Shown here: piece by piece, positions 21,975-35,977 of the stretch
Numbering within the stretch: position 1 is the first letter of the stretch
How the letters are laid out: each line of letters begins with the position of its first letter
Source: Caprella mutica
Taxonomy: Eukaryota; Arthropoda; Malacostraca; Amphipoda; Caprellidae
DNA: 64,000 nucleotides
Assembly: GCA_947561585.1 (NCBI GenBank)
Contig: CANNZV010001112.1
Span: 226,874-290,873 of the forward strand
Reading direction: 5' to 3'
Made by a program: the position numbers and the translations under genes
Notes under the pieces: generated by a model
The model's database searches: none
Told to the model about the DNA's origin: nothing
Seen by the model: only the letters and a program-made list of their open reading frames with translations

Positions 21975-24900
21975 GAATGAGAATGTTGGTTTATGGCTGG
22001 ATTGGCTTATTTGTTGTATAAATAAGAAGAGCAATATTGTGAAAAAGTTCGATGATAATTCGTAATATGTATGAAAGAATAATAATAATGCATGTAAGAA
22101 AATGAAAAAGAAAATACTTTAAATCTTTTTTGTCTACTTATCTTCACTTTGAATTACTATAGTAAACTGAATATTTTGATGTAAATATAATGTTTATTCT
22201 TGATTATCCTGTATTTACTCTATTATTAGTATTTAGTACATAATGAATGTATTTAACCGCGTGAAGTAGCGTTAGGTAGCTAAATGATGACACTGGAAGT
22301 CTTGCATTGTGTTCTACTTAGCACAGATTGTTAGAAGCTGAAAATGGTGTTTGGAGTGGTAAATATAAAATACCATAGACATTGTATCTAGCCGATACTC
22401 AATAGAACCTACTACTGTCAAAGGCTTCCTTTAGTACATAGGTGCCACTGTTAGGAATGCAGGTACCGAATGGTCGTGTGTTCTATGGTAGTAAACTCTG
22501 ATTCAGAGAAAGGTATGTTTATATACTCTTAAATAAACCTTCTAAATTAAGAATAACTGATGATTCAGTTTAGATTATCTTCTTTCTGTTGAATGCTAGC
22601 GTGCTTTTCCTTTATATTCCTCTCACGCCCTTGTATTTATCTCACAACTTTGATACGTCCAACACACTGAATAAATTTGTAGCAGGTCGCCCAGTTTTCA
22701 AATTCCCAACTATGCCATTTTTCAGCATAAACTTTTGTTTGAATTTATAGCCTGGAGTTGATATCGCGGATCATTTGGATGCAAGACTCGTGGCGGCACA
22801 AATCTTAGCCTGTTAACCCTTTGTCACACGGAGGAGCTTATTAGATCCCTTCTACCTTCTTCGGCTGAAGGTGAATAAAGGTTATTTTAGAGTGTACCTA
22901 TTCCCTACTGGTTTGGCCAGGTTGAACCTTACCTTAGCTAGTATCTGTACGCGGTATGTTCGTCCTTAGCGTCAGAGTATTTTAGAATAAAGTACCGGTA
23001 GATTGCTTCGTAGGAGAAATGTTTCGAGAGATGTTCTTTATGTCTATCTATTATAGCGCATTCGATTGTGTTGTCATTAATTATCTATACTGTGAGTGTG
23101 TTTAATTATCATACTTGATGACATCCTCAATGAGAGAGTCTAGTACCTTTTTGTTGGTTTGGTATTTAAATGTCACTGGTTCGGGAGAAGGCTTCATTTT
23201 CTTACGCTTTAATTCTTCTTGAAGTTTTCGCAATCATTACCTAAGATCAAATGCATAAATAATAGTAATATTAAAACATTGCTAGCTGGGATGTAATTAT
23301 TAATTAAATTTCTCAAATTTTTTTTTATGAAAATGTAAATCACAAATTTTTGTTATCGATATTTTGTTTAGATTTTTTTTAAATCATTTTTTCTATTTAT
23401 ATTCGAAAGTCTTAAGGTTGAAAAGAACTCTGTGGTCACACATTATACAGGTTTTGCAGTGAATAGGTCTCTATATAGATTAGTGAGTCCAATGGTGATC
23501 ACATTTATAGCCTAATTTATTGGGAGAACATGTTCAAACATTTGGTGAAAAAACACAACTCGTAATTTCATGGCTGCTTACATGGAAGACGCTTTTAATT
23601 CCTTCAAAGGAACTACCTAACACACCTGAATAGTTTATAATTAGTGGCAGATTGTATCTAGTTTGAAGTGAGTATTCCTTAACTCTTATTGATAACAGTT
23701 TCTTGACTAGTTAGAGATAACATAATCGTTATATGCTCAATTTATGTACATATACTCCAATCATACTTTTTTATAGCTAATATACTAGTTGTATGTTCTG
23801 TTTACATACATATGCCAAATCATACTTTTTTCTCACTTGCATTCCATTTTTTTTAGTTTTTGGCAACGTTAGTTCCTATATTTTTTACACGTAATACTTT
23901 ATCTAATTTACATTTATTACAATCACTGAAAAATATAAGAATTTATTTAATGTCTACAAAGGAAATAGATCATTTGTGTTTTTTTGTTTGACACTCGTCT
24001 CTTTCTTGTACTGTTTCTGTAAGATGTTTTAAATGCTGTGTTTTTGTTCGATATCAATTAGATTGTGCTATTGTGTATGTGTGTTCCCTTTCAATTTAGT
24101 CTGTACCCATATTCACTGGATGGTTGCCATATTAGGTTTGATTGAGCTATAACTCTTAAAAATGTAGACGTTAATTTCACCTCGGTCTAATTTGGTGTAT
24201 AATTTGATCCATCACTCGCTACACCAATTGCCTCTTAAATATACTGCTACTACACATCTCTGGGGGCGTTACCTTTCTCTCTGCCGTAAGTTAATTTATG
24301 CACACTAGATGGGACTTCTTCAATAGAGTCTGCTATCGCAAGTCCCCTGTATTTGGCCCTGCAATGGCTACTTTACTGGCAACCTTTGGTGTTCGTTTTT
24401 CCGTTATAGGAAAGATAATATGAAAAATTGAACAGTTGAATATGAAATCTTCTACATTTCGGCCATTTTTATATAGTTCAATAATACTCCTGTGGTGTTT
24501 TGAAATTAATTTGTTTATTATTTAATCTTTCCCCTAAAATTGACAGTAAATTGCTGCAACGAAAATATATCTAAATCCAATTCAACTCTTTTCTTGGTTC
24601 AAATTTTAAGTTCATTTTTTTTATTTCAAATTATTTTTAAATTTAAATTCTTGCATTTATATTAATTCTCTAAAAATATATTCAAGATGAGCATTTTCCA
24701 GAGCTTTGTTCAAAAAAAAACGTGCTGTTATTTCCTTATCACAATAATTTTTATTTCCTAATCTAGCATATCAATTTCAATAGCCATATTCTCCGCGCTT
24801 TGAATCTATCTCTCGATTGTTAACGCTATTGATGCGTATCATCTTTCACTGCGCCATATGGCCACTTTGCGCAATCTGTCCCACAGAATACACTGGGAAA

Positions 24901-25486
24901 TTAAACGCGCATTTTTATATCAAATCTATAGAATTCGAATTAAAGTTCTGACAAGGGATTTGTTTTTATTTTCTACTGATTTTCACCTACTTTCAAAACA
25001 CGGAGTTTATATATAATGTAATTAAAATTCTGTAACGTTTTGATTTTATATTGATTTTTCACCTATTTTTAGAACTGGCATTTTATGTAAGATATCTATA
25101 TATATATATATTTCGAATTCAAATTCTGCCAAATCTGTTTTCATTTTCTATTGATTTCATAACATTTTACTCAATTTCTTTTTACTATTAAATTATTTTC
25201 CATGCTAACTCCACATTCCACTTTCTACCAAATGAATCGGTGCCTCCTCCCTAAAAAGTCCATTCAATCAATATGCTGTGTTTGAAGTGGCTCTTGTAGA
25301 TTAACTCGCCAAACATCGGACAGATGGGTGCCCCATTGTCCCACTGCTATCATAGACTACTGGTCCCTGCACCCGTAATCCGCCCTGTTGCCCGAAGAGA
25401 GCAACCCACGGCGGTTCTTTCCCCCGCGGGATCGGGTTAATCCGGTTGAATGGTTTGATGGGAGGGTTGCACTTGTTTGGTGAAGC

Positions 25487-25948
25487 CATTGATTTAGTGG
25501 TTCCTTATGGTATAACCATTGATTTAGTGGTTCCTTATGGTATAACCATTGATTTAGTGGTTCCTTATGGTATAACCATTGATTTAGTGGTTCCTTATGG
25601 TATAACCATTCATTTAGTGGTTCCTTATGGTATAACCATTGATTTAGTGGTTCCTTATGGTATAACCATTGATTTAGTGGTTCCTTATGGTATAACCATT
25701 GATTTAGTGGTTCCTTATGGTATAACCATTGATTTAGTGGTTCCTTATGGTATAACCATTGATTTAGTGGTTCCTTATGGTATAACCATTGATTTAGTGG
25801 TTCCTTATGGTATAACCATTGATTTAGTGGTTCCTTATGGTATAACCATTCATTTAGTGGTTCCTTATGGTATAACCATTGATTTAGTGGTTCCTTATGG
25901 TATAACCATTGATTTAGTGGTTCCTTATGGTATAACCATTGATTTAGT
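25487..25948. repeat. Minisatellite, 30-bp unit, about 15 copies
   Basis: Unit attgatttagtggttcctta plus tggtataacc. Two copies, 240 bp apart (25610 and 25850), have attcattt instead of attgattt, pointing to an eight-unit duplication. Confidence 0.95.
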
Positions 25949-26559
25949 AAGTCGTCTCTCCAAAAGATAATATCATATTCCTTACTAAGAATCAAAGAAT
26001 CAATTGTTTGAGTCATATAATTTATATTGTTTGTTTCAGTTTGCCGCTGGCATATAATTAAATTAGGCATAAAGGTTAGTGATTTTTTTTAAATTCTGAC
26101 ATTAGTGAAGGTACTGATGTGAAACTTAGTAACCTTATTTTGATAGTCGTAATCATTTATAATGTCCAGATTGCGAGGAACTCCTGTAGTTATTTTTTTA
26201 ATTTATGACGCTGAATTTATTTTAATTTCAGTGCATTTATTTAATTTTTAAATGCTCTCAGTTATGTTTGGTATATAAAATCCATGAAGTTTTGACAGGC
26301 ACCCCTTGCTTCTCTGTATATTTTTCGAAAGCATAATTTGATGAGTCATGCCCCTCTGTCCAAATGAAGCAACGTATTGAGTCTAACGCTAAATCTGGCA
26401 ATCTGGTAAATTGGCTAAGGCTCTCTTTGCTGATCAATTCCTCATGAGGTTTCCATTGCCTGTGCCAGACTGTCTCTAAGCCCTAATGGCATGAAGATTG
26501 CAAAGGGTGCTAACGCAACAAGTGTCTGTGTGTGTCCCTGTACCATGTAGAACGAGCTA

Positions 26560-26749
26560 GGCTAAATTACGAATTATCAGTCAGATTCACATCTTCTGAC
26601 ATATAAGAAAAAACGATATTGTAATTGTTATTTTATTTTTATTGGTATCCATGATACCTGCAGGTACCAATTAAAATAAATAAATTATAATATCGTTTTT
26701 TCTTATATGACCGAAGATGTGAAACTGACCGATAATTCATAACTTACCC
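26560..26749. mobile_element. F1 MITE, near complete, TA duplication
   Basis: TA at 26558-26559; left terminus ggctaaattacgaattatca, right terminus cataacttaccc followed by TA. The core has lost part of one half (tatccatgatacctgcaggt then straight to caattaaaa). Confidence 0.8.
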
Positions 26750-27061
26750 TACAGAAGCATACTTTCAACACATGCGAATTTCACAAGTATTCGTCTAGTG
26801 TTCATTTAACATCGGTTTATTATTCACCCTATAGTTGAACAACATTCCCTGAGTATTCCTTGACTAAGAAAAGCTACGATATCCTCTCACTGTCACAGCA
26901 CCAGTTGGTTCTCATTACAGACAGATCAGTGCTGTTGATCTTAGTAAATACACTGAGTTCCATTGATAGCGGAACACTTTTATTACCCTATCTTGATTTC
27001 CTATATATACGCTCAGTGCAATATTATATATATGTTTTTTTTATGAGAGGTTATGATATTT

Positions 27062-27190
27062 TATAGGTGACTTAGATCATGGAGCCACTTTCCTCTCTGA
27101 CTGCTTCTTCCAGTCCCTTGTATTTAATTTCCTTTAGCGATATGGCCTTTGGTTCCGAAGCAGACTTTAAACCTCTATTAGTTTTTTTTT
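27062..27190 (+). repeat. R1 interspersed repeat, partial copy
   Basis: Shares gactgcttcttccagtccct, cgatatggcctttggttccg and aacctctattag with R1. Confidence 0.65.
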
Positions 27191-27450
27191 TCAAATATGT
27201 TCTCTGAATCTTATACCGTGAGCAAGATAATTGGTGTTCTTTTCCTCGCAGTAGTAAGTGGAGTGACAATCTATTTGCAGCTAGGGATAGATGTGTGTTT
27301 ATGGAGACACGTTCTATTGTGCTTCTTTGCGTGTGATTTCTATGGGTAATTGCTGGTTAACGGTGACAGTCAGCTGTGTGGGGAAAGGTAATGTCGTGAG
27401 TAAACAGCACTCAGCCTTGTATGGCCTTTTTGTAGAAGCTCTGTAAAAAG

Positions 27451-27698
27451 TGGCCAGTTACGAATTATTACGAGTCGGTTCCACATTTTCGGTCTTAAAA
27501 AAATATGTAATAATAATTATTTAATTTTAGTTGGTATCAATGATACCTAAAGGTATCATTGATACATATAGATATGAAAAATGATACCTGCATGTATCAT
27601 GGATACCTGTAAGTATCATGGTTATTAAAATTAAATATCATATTTTATCGTTATATGACCGAAAATGTGGAACAGACCGTTAATTCGTTACTTTCCCT
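27451..27698. mobile_element. F1 MITE with multiplied core
   Basis: Arms: ccagttacgaattattacga at left, taattcgttactttccct at right. The core element ggtatcatggatacc (with variants) recurs about three times in the centre. Confidence 0.7.
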
Positions 27699-27728
27699 GT
27701 AATGTTTTTATCTACAGAAGTAATTCAA

Positions 27729-27941
27729 TTATTTTGTTGCATTAGCCACAAGTTCACCCTTTTCGCTCAGCTGATCGATACGGTACATCTTTTCAAGAGC
27801 AATCCATTGAATAAGAGATGATGCGCCGCTACCCCGATAGAGGGCGCTACGTAGCCACTTAGCGCTATCGGAACAGATACGGAGACAAAGGTTACGCTGA
27901 ATGATGTTTGTCTGGCAAACCCTTGTTACAATTCCCTGCAT
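27729..27941 (-). other. Unassigned open frame, 70 codons
   Basis: A - strand frame whose last part reads SSLIQWIALEKMYRIDQLSE. It is richer in GC than its surroundings and looks more protein-like than other small frames here, but I recognise no family. It begins 30 bp after an F1 MITE and lies antisense in the plexin intron. It could be a gene fragment or chance. Confidence 0.2.
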
Positions 27942-29296
27942 TTATAATCTATAAATAATTACGATGTGTTTTAGCATTGCAGTTAGATTTTTTAATTTAA
28001 GGTGATCTGGGCTACCAGACTATTATATAGAATTTTAACAATATAAAGTTAAAATAAAGACTAATTGGGTATAGCATGACAATTTCAATTGTTATTATAA
28101 AGGAAATTTCAATCATATCTTGATTAATTTTTTAAAAACAATATTCAAATTTTTGTTCGATATTCAATTCGTATTTTGTTGCTGATACTTTACCTTAGAT
28201 TCATGTTCTGTGAATACTACTTTCAGTAAATATATCACTATGAGTATTATTCAAGGCAATTGGTTCAGACTGTACGGGTTCAATTTTAATTCCAAATCCG
28301 CTATTTATTGATATTCTGTATGTTTGTTTAGACTTTACTGTATTTGCTCATTGAAATTAATCTCTTTGGCAGTCGGTCTATCATATTCTAGTGTTTGATT
28401 AGCAGCTGCCTCTGCATTTAACTAGTCGAAAAGAACTCGCTAGAGGCAATCTAATTGAACAACATACGGAGCAGTCATGTACCTCATTATGTCATCTAAT
28501 TACCAATCTATTATAGTAATACCCAAGTGTGATAAATATATACTTGTTATTCCTATCGTGTAAATCTCAGTTTTTCTGAAAATCTTAGTTGTCTGATTTT
28601 TATACCATGTATTTTTTTTCCTAAATTTAATTTTTTTCTAAAATCATTTTCTGGTCATTAATCTCTGGACTATCTTTTTCATTAAATTATATCATAAATT
28701 TTGTCCGATGTGATTTTGGCAATTTCCGCATATAGACCAATAATTGATTTTTCTTCAAATATTACACATCATTTTTGAATTAATAACCTTGTGCTCTCCT
28801 CTCGAAAGTCTGTTCATTATATTCACAGAGTACCCTGAGAACTTGATGAGGGTTTGAAATCAATATAGTGCAGTGTACCATCCTCCACAGTAATACCTGG
28901 TCACTAGTTTTACCAAGCACTAATGACTTCAATTGCTATGATTTCTTATTAATAATCTTCATAATCCTTCTGACATCTGATATTAATATATTAAATCCTC
29001 TTAGTTTTATCGCGCGCTGTACCTTCTCCTCCTTCTTCATTCGAATAATAATCTGAATACAGACCTGTAAAAGGATTTGTTTGAACAAGATGTTTGGTAC
29101 ATCGATTTTTAGGATGGAAATAACTCTCCGAATCGATTGATGCCAATTTCATGAAAAAGATGTTTTAGTTTTTACTATCATTAACAGATTATTGAATAGT
29201 AACTTGATAGCTGGGTAAAATTGGTGTTTGGGATGTTCAGTGCGGACTGTAATAATGATCTATTTATTATTTTCAAGCTTTACCTCTAACATTTTG

Positions 29297-29465
29297 GTGT
29301 AACGAATTATTTGTCGGTTTCACATCTTCGGTTATGTTTTATTCTAATTGGTATCCATGATACCTGCAGGTATCATGGATACCAATAAAAATAAAATAAC
29401 AATTATTCTAGTTGTTTCTTATATGACCGAAGACATGAAAGTGACCGATAATTCATAACTCACCC
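29297..29465. mobile_element. F1 MITE
   Basis: Left arm tgtaacgaattatttgtcgg, intact core, right arm gaccgataattcataactca ending ccc|TA. Confidence 0.75.
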
Positions 29466-30154
29466 TATATGATATATATTCTCAACAGTTGGTGGACTGT
29501 ATTTACAGCTATTATCTTTGTAGCGTCTTTACTTTCAGTTGATGGAGACATTGAAGTTTAATTTGAGTGCTCTTTAACTTAATATGCGTTATTAATTAAG
29601 AGGGCTGCCCTCATGACTGTGTGTACTTGAGTAGACTTTGAAAGGAGTGTAGGCCTATGTAGCCAGAGGGGAAGCCAACCAAAGGAGAGAAGCCTCGCTT
29701 CAATTCTTCCTATTGTGACCCGAAAGAAGAATTGTGAATTCGGAAGAATGGGCCATATTTTATTGAAAGAAAAAATGAATTTATCAAAGTAGAACGGATT
29801 TGGAATTTTAAAATGTTAATAATTTTTATGATATAAATTTGATGTAAATGATGAATATTGTTTTGTGTGATATTCTGTTGTATTACTTAACTGTAAATGA
29901 ATCTCCTGATAAAAAAAACGAACTGAAAACGAACCATCTCCCAGGCAGAGGAGGGTTAAGTTGTTTCCTTTGAAATGGAAGGACTAAAGGAAGGGTTATT
30001 TCCTTACTAACTAATATATGCTGGTGTCCTGCGAAAGATATCCTCAAGGAATTTCTAAATTGAAATGGTCCATAGAATTTAGTCCTCTGATATGAATAAT
30101 AGTTTTAGCGTATTCTATAGTGAAGTAAGAAGGAATGCTAGGGTACGTTAAAAT

Positions 30155-30325
30155 GTCCTGTACTATCAGAGAAAAGAGTTAGCTACTGTGCTATTTTCTC
30201 TACTTTTCTATTATTTTCAAATCTTACAAATTTGTTGTCATGTACCCAGATCAATTTTGAAATATCTACAAGCATTACAATTCGAAAGTTTCTTTTCGTA
30301 AATGTGAAATTAGTAAACTCAAAAA
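30155..30325 (+). repeat. R2 interspersed repeat, copy 1
   Basis: Begins gtactatcagagaaaagagt, then caaatcttacaaatttgttg, catgtacccagatc, caagcattacaatt and gtttctttt. Confidence 0.7.
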
Positions 30326-30630
30326 ATATAAAAAAATAACTATTTGCCACTTTTTTCAAAAATATATTAAATTTTAATGTTGCCACTGATTTTTTTGTTA
30401 ATATTTCATTTTCAGTAGTTTCTGACTGTATGGTGTATTTTTGGCTAAGGTTTACTGAGTATTTCATCATGTTTGTTTTTCTTTATCGTAAGTGTGAGTA
30501 GTCATGCTAGCCTAATAGGCTCGTTGTCATTATAGATAAGATCTGCCTAAGTTCTTGATAAAGACTTTTTCTTTGTTACTCCATAATGCACCGCTTCTAT
30601 TAATTATATTGCTGGATAACTATTTTGATA

Positions 30631-30735
30631 GGGTAAGTTACGAGTTATCGGACGGTTCCACATTTTCGACCATATAGAGTATATTATAGTTATTCAGCTT
30701 TTATATTAATTGATATCCATGAAAAATGCTAAATT
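30631..30735. mobile_element. F1 MITE, left half only
   Basis: TA then GGGTAAGTTACGAGTTATCG and the arm cattttcgaccatat, half a core (gatatccatga), then divergence; no recognisable right arm. Confidence 0.6.
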
Positions 30736-30907
30736 GAATGTATATATTCGACGAAAAATGAAAAATATTTTAAATTATGTGAACATTTTTTCCGTGCTCT
30801 ATGTGATCGATTAATTAACTTATTTTTATTTATAATATAACTATTGTCTTCTACCATACAAGTTAATTGACTAGGAATTTAATACAATACATAAAAAGTA
30901 CTGAATA

Positions 30908-31117
30908 ATGTTAGTCATCACAGTATTCCTCTCTTCTAATGCATGTGCTGGTCTAAGAAATGGTAGAGTAGGTGAAGGGGCAGGATACTGGATCAATCAG
31001 GGTCGGGTAATGCCCGCTTATGTCCCATTCACTGACGCTATCGGTCCTATCATCGGGCACAGCTTTGCGTGGGAAAACCAGTCTCTAGTTAACCTCCAGC
31101 CAGGTATTGGACGTTAG
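30908..31117 (+). other. Unassigned open frame, 69 codons
   Basis: The C-terminal part reads MPAYVPFTDAIGPIIGHSFA and ends LQPGIGR. The GC content of 30970-31115 is clearly above the intron background. No family recognised; it may be a fragment of an inserted element or gene. Confidence 0.2.
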
Positions 31118-32005
31118 CAGTCTGTTTTCAGATTTAATTAATATCTTTATCAAATGATGCAGATCATTCGTAATAGAATAACAGAGTTTGATATTTATGT
31201 TCATAAATTAAAAATAATCTAGATGATCCAAATGTTTCGATTGAATATAAGTTGGTATCATCTTAAATAATATATTAAATGAGAATGATATATCTTTTTA
31301 ATTTTTTTCTTTTATTTAATCACCATTTTCTCTTCTTTTCCCCATTTTATCTTCTTCATTTTTTTGCTATCCCTTTGGCCCCACTGTCTTTTCTCCGTCC
31401 GCTACCCCATTACGTGGCATCTTTTCCCCATTCGTTACCCCATCATTTCCCCGATAGTGTCAATCGCATGCGTGTTCTTCATAAGGTGTCTATGTTACGA
31501 TTGTACAGTCCTCCACTGAGGTTATTCTTTCCCTCCTCTAAACTGTACAGATAATATCTTTGCTGCAATCATTTAGCTGCGGTGAAGACATGCTAAAAGA
31601 TATTGTAGCTATTTCTCTAGATTGTACATTATTTATAGCAATAGTAGTTAGATTACACTTTTTGATGATTGTATTGCTATGCCGTGCTTTATCACTGACA
31701 GAAAAGTGCGAATCGAAGGTATTGGGAAAGATGTACAGGCAGACCTGCTCTAAGTCATAAATCATACCTCACATTAACTAAGAAATTGAACTTAAAGCGG
31801 GGGAAACACCATTTTAAGTATTGTTACTCCGATCTTTTCGTTTTCTATTAACAAAAATCAAAGAACATTTGCATGGTACACTAATACTATGTACCATATT
31901 TTGTATGGTTTCTTCTATGTAAATAAAATTGTTTAAAAGTAATTTTCCGGTACAACTGATGTAAGTAAGCTCGGGGTCAACTCCTCTTTAAGTCATCCTG
32001 TTATA

Positions 32006-32052
32006 AAAGCGGGGTCTACTTAAAGCGGGGTCTACTTAAAGCGGGGTCTGCA
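32006..32052. repeat. Short tandem repeat, 16-bp unit, 3 copies
   Basis: Unit aaagcggggtctactt; a related cttaaagcggggg lies at about 31792. Confidence 0.75.
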
Positions 32053-32649
32053 TGCAGTGTATTGGGACTGCTACCATACGTCATTTCACTTTCTCGATAT
32101 AATTTCCTCTTCGTTATTTTCTAACTCAAAAGTCCCACGAAATACTTTTTCTAATAGCTGACAGAGTTAATAGAGTTAAATGTTTTCTAAATAGGTACGT
32201 GCTCTTTTGTTACTCATCATAACTATCTTCTAAACTGTAATATTCCAAAAAGTTAGAGGGGAATTACTGCTATTTTGTATAGCTTGTGAAACTTTTAGTT
32301 ACGTTAGTAGTTTTAGTTGCGTGAGTTCATCTCTGTACATCATTTGAACTTAGCAGCCTCTGTTTGAACTGCTTGTAGTGTATTGTGCATTCGCAAAATT
32401 TCAGAAGGTTTTGTTTTGGTCAGCATTTATTTGTTTGCAATCTTGTTATTCGCATAACTCAAAAATAAATTCAACCAAATTGTTTGACATTTGGTGGGAC
32501 GATTGGACAATGTCTAGGAACCATCTGCTAAAATTTTGGGAGTGATTGGGTCAAAAATAATGGTCTTATGTAACTAGGATTATTGGATGGTTATAAGCGG
32601 CGGCGAAGGTGTGCGCTCTATGGGTGCCTGCCATCTAGTTCTCTCTTAT

Positions 32650-32945
32650 TTCATCCCTTTCTCCCGTGTTTCTATCCCTTCCTCCCGTGTTTCTATCCCT
32701 TTCTCCCGTGTTTCTATCCCTTTCTCCCGTGTTTCTATCCCTTTCTCCCGTGTTTCTATCCCTTTCTCCCGTGTTTCTATCCCTTTCTCCCGTGTTTCTA
32801 TCCCTTTCTCCCGTGTTTCTATCCCTTTCTCCCGTGTTTCTATCCCTTTCTCACGTGTTTCTATCCCTTTCTCCCGTGTTTCTACCCCTTTCTCCCGTGT
32901 TTCTATCCCTTTCTCCCGTATTTCTATCCCTTTCTCCCGTATTTA
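32650..32945. repeat. Minisatellite, 21-bp unit, about 14 copies
   Basis: Unit ctatccctttctcccgtgtt plus t. All three + frames are open here because the period is a multiple of three without stops. Confidence 0.95.
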
Positions 32946-33592
32946 CATGTCCTTTGCTTCTTTTCAATTAATCACAATGGCAGACGTTTCTTCTCGAAAT
33001 TCTCTATTGGACGTGCTGTTACCATGGCAACGGGGGTACTATTTAATTAACCTTCACCTGCCCACTGTCAACAAACAGACCTGGTGGATTCTTTTTGAGT
33101 TTTGCCCATTATCAGTGTTCGTTAAGCTTAAGAAGGATTAATATTCTGATTTACAGTAACTTCGAAATCAAGGTATACACTTGAAATATTAGATAAGAAT
33201 CTTTTTCAGATCTAAATAATTTTTATTTAATTTTCATTTATTTGTGATTTCAAGTAACTTCGAATTTAAGATTTATTGATATACTCTTGATTTTTTGGAT
33301 TAGCTATCTATTTTTAGTTTATATGTTATTAATTAATGCATGATATGAATGATAGATGCTATCTATATGCTTTTTAAATCCTTCATTGCATTGAATCATG
33401 AGATTAGATCTATTGAATGTGCTATGTTTAATATTCCCTCTGGTTTATTTCAATATAAGCCCTTTCTTCCCTTTGATACTCTGTGTGGTATTTGGTAATC
33501 TTTACGCATGTCCCTCCTAACGAAGATCTTGTCAAGATATTCCCTCACAACTTTACACACGCTCTATTTTCACCCAATATTAACCAGCGGTT

Positions 33593-33812
33593 GGGTATGT
33601 TGCGTATTGTCGGTCTCTTTCACATCTTCGGTCGAATAAGAAAAAACGGTATAATTATTTTATTTGGTAGGTATCCATGATATCTTGAATTTTTTATTGC
33701 TAGGTATCCATGATACCTGCAGGTATCATGGATACAAATAAAATAAAATAATAATTATTATAAAGCTTCATGACCGATGATGTGAAGCTGACCGACAATT
33801 CGTAAGTTATCC
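33593..33812. mobile_element. F1 MITE with partly duplicated core
   Basis: Left gggtatgttgcgtattgtcg; two core segments (ggtatccatgatatc and ggtatccatgatacc); right arm gaccgacaattcgtaagtta. Confidence 0.75.
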
Positions 33813-34551
33813 TATATTTGCGCTATTTTATCCATTTAAACCAAATTATCCTTTTATTATTATTGGATGTTCAATTTTTCTATATTGGAATGTTTATTTA
33901 TTTGCTTTTGTTGCTACTGGTTTTCATAGAAGTTATATTAATGATTAAAATGTAATTACTTTTGAAAAAAAAAACTAAACATTTTACGGTGGCATCGAAA
34001 ATATTTTAAGAACCTAAAATATAGAATAAATATAGAAATAATTTTTATGTTACTAACCAGTTACGATTTTGAACATCACAATGTGGATGACTTTTGTTCA
34101 CAACTCCACGGACACCACATACCACATTACACACCACACCTTTTACTAATGTTATAACAGCTATTTTTGAATAAGCTATTTAGAATAATATAATCTTGCC
34201 GCCCGATATTATCATTAGAATTATATAAAAGCTTGTACTGTATTTTTTACACTTTTCTTCAATAAGTATCCTTACCCTAATTATTATCTTTCATGTTCAA
34301 ATAATAAATACTATGAATTAAATAATTTGTGGTATATATTGAAATGATTGGAAGTTTACTTTAGCGAGCATTGGTTATGATTTAAAGAATGCTATAGCAC
34401 TCCCTCCCTCCCAATTTTTGATTATTTGTCACTTTGCTAAAATGATTTCAGTGTCAGATGAATATTTTCCATGCTCTACTACTGTACAGTCTGTTACAGG
34501 ATTGCAATGGCTCTACAGTCATTCTCGTTGGTAAAAATAGTTTTAAAGTCT

Positions 34552-34915
34552 AATAGATATTAATGAAAATAATAAAAATAATATAAAATATAAAATTAAT
34601 AAAAAATATAGAAATAATAAAAAATATAGAAATAATAAAAAATATAAAAATACTAGATAATATAAAAAAAAAATTAGAAAAATAATAGAAAATATAAAAA
34701 TAATAAAAATAATAAAATAAAAAATAAAAAAAAATATATACAATTAATAAAAGATATAAAATTAATAAAAGATATAAAAATAATAAAAGATATAAAAATA
34801 ATAGATAATATGAAAATAATAGATTATATAAAAAAAAAAATTATAAAAATAATAGAAAATATAAAAATAATTAAATAAAAAAAAAAAAAAATAATATAAA
34901 ATGAAAATATTAATG
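34552..34915. repeat. A/T simple-sequence tract
   Basis: Almost only A and T on the + strand, made of irregular aaaaataataaaaatataa blocks. Confidence 0.9.
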
Positions 34916-34954
34916 ATAATGAAATTGCAATTGCAATAGTAAGTTAATTCATTC

Positions 34955-35130
34955 ACTGAGTAGCTTTTCTGCATTCACGATCATCGTCACCGAGTGGTGG
35001 TAGGTGAATTTTGTCCATCGAGCCATTTTCCTTTCTAACTGCTACTACCAGTCCCTTGTACTTAACTTCCTCTTGACATCAGTGATATGACCTTTGGTTC
35101 CGAAACAGATGTTAGACCCCTTCAAATTAC
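34955..35130 (+). repeat. R1 interspersed repeat, longest copy
   Basis: Runs from actgagtagcttttctgcat through ccattttcctttctaactgc and cagtcccttgtacttaactt to atatgacctttggttccgaa. Related partial copies are listed separately. No coding capacity or termini recognised. Confidence 0.65.
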
Positions 35131-35977
35131 TAAATACCGTTACTCTCACTTCTGGTTGTTTTAGATGTGTTTCTACGAGCTATTTTAAAATGTGCTCCGT
35201 TCTTTCCACAGTCCACTCCTTTGCATTTTGTTTCGGTGCTATTTTTAGGTGGCTGCCATTCATCATGTATAGATCTGTCTATGGACGGAATAAAATAGAG
35301 CAAAATTCTCATATTTGAATACCATGAAGGCTTTCACCCAAAATATTATTGCAGTCTCAATTATTCCATTCTCATAGTTTCATCTCTAAAAGTCCATTAC
35401 TTTTATTTGCTAGATAAAAATATAGATGTATATTCTGATGTGAAATTTATATACGTGTCTGTGGATTGAGAATTCTAACTGAATTAAAGAATTATTGTAA
35501 TGATGTTTATATGTGGTGATAGTTAGTGTTATGTCTGTACAATTGAATTAATTTATTATAATTAGTAAATGTATTCAATTATGGTGAAGTGTCTTGTAAA
35601 TTAACTAATTTAATTATCATATTTTCAGAAAACTTTATATTTTCTACTTTCTAGATGCATCTCGTCTCAGAATAACTTATCATGTTTTACATGAAATATT
35701 TCATTGTAAATATATCGTTCATTTCCCTAAAATACTCGCAGTGAGACCATAATGAGTTCGCATAGAGTTCTATTTGAGCTACAGATGTTTGAGTGATACA
35801 TCTCCTAGGTTAGATCTGAGCCGTGTTAGTTTTTGGTCCTGTGCGAGAGGATACATCTCAACGAGTCTGACTTTAATTTCCGTTCAGTCCGCGGCTTTGC
35901 GCTTTTTCTTCCTCCACATCAGTCAGTTCATTTGTGAGCTCTTTATTTCAGCCAAGAAAAGGAGTGAGGCAGCACTG

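Noticed and set aside
25357..26070. 237- and 174-codon frames over the 30-bp array
   Set aside because: Both strands open through repeat periodicity only.
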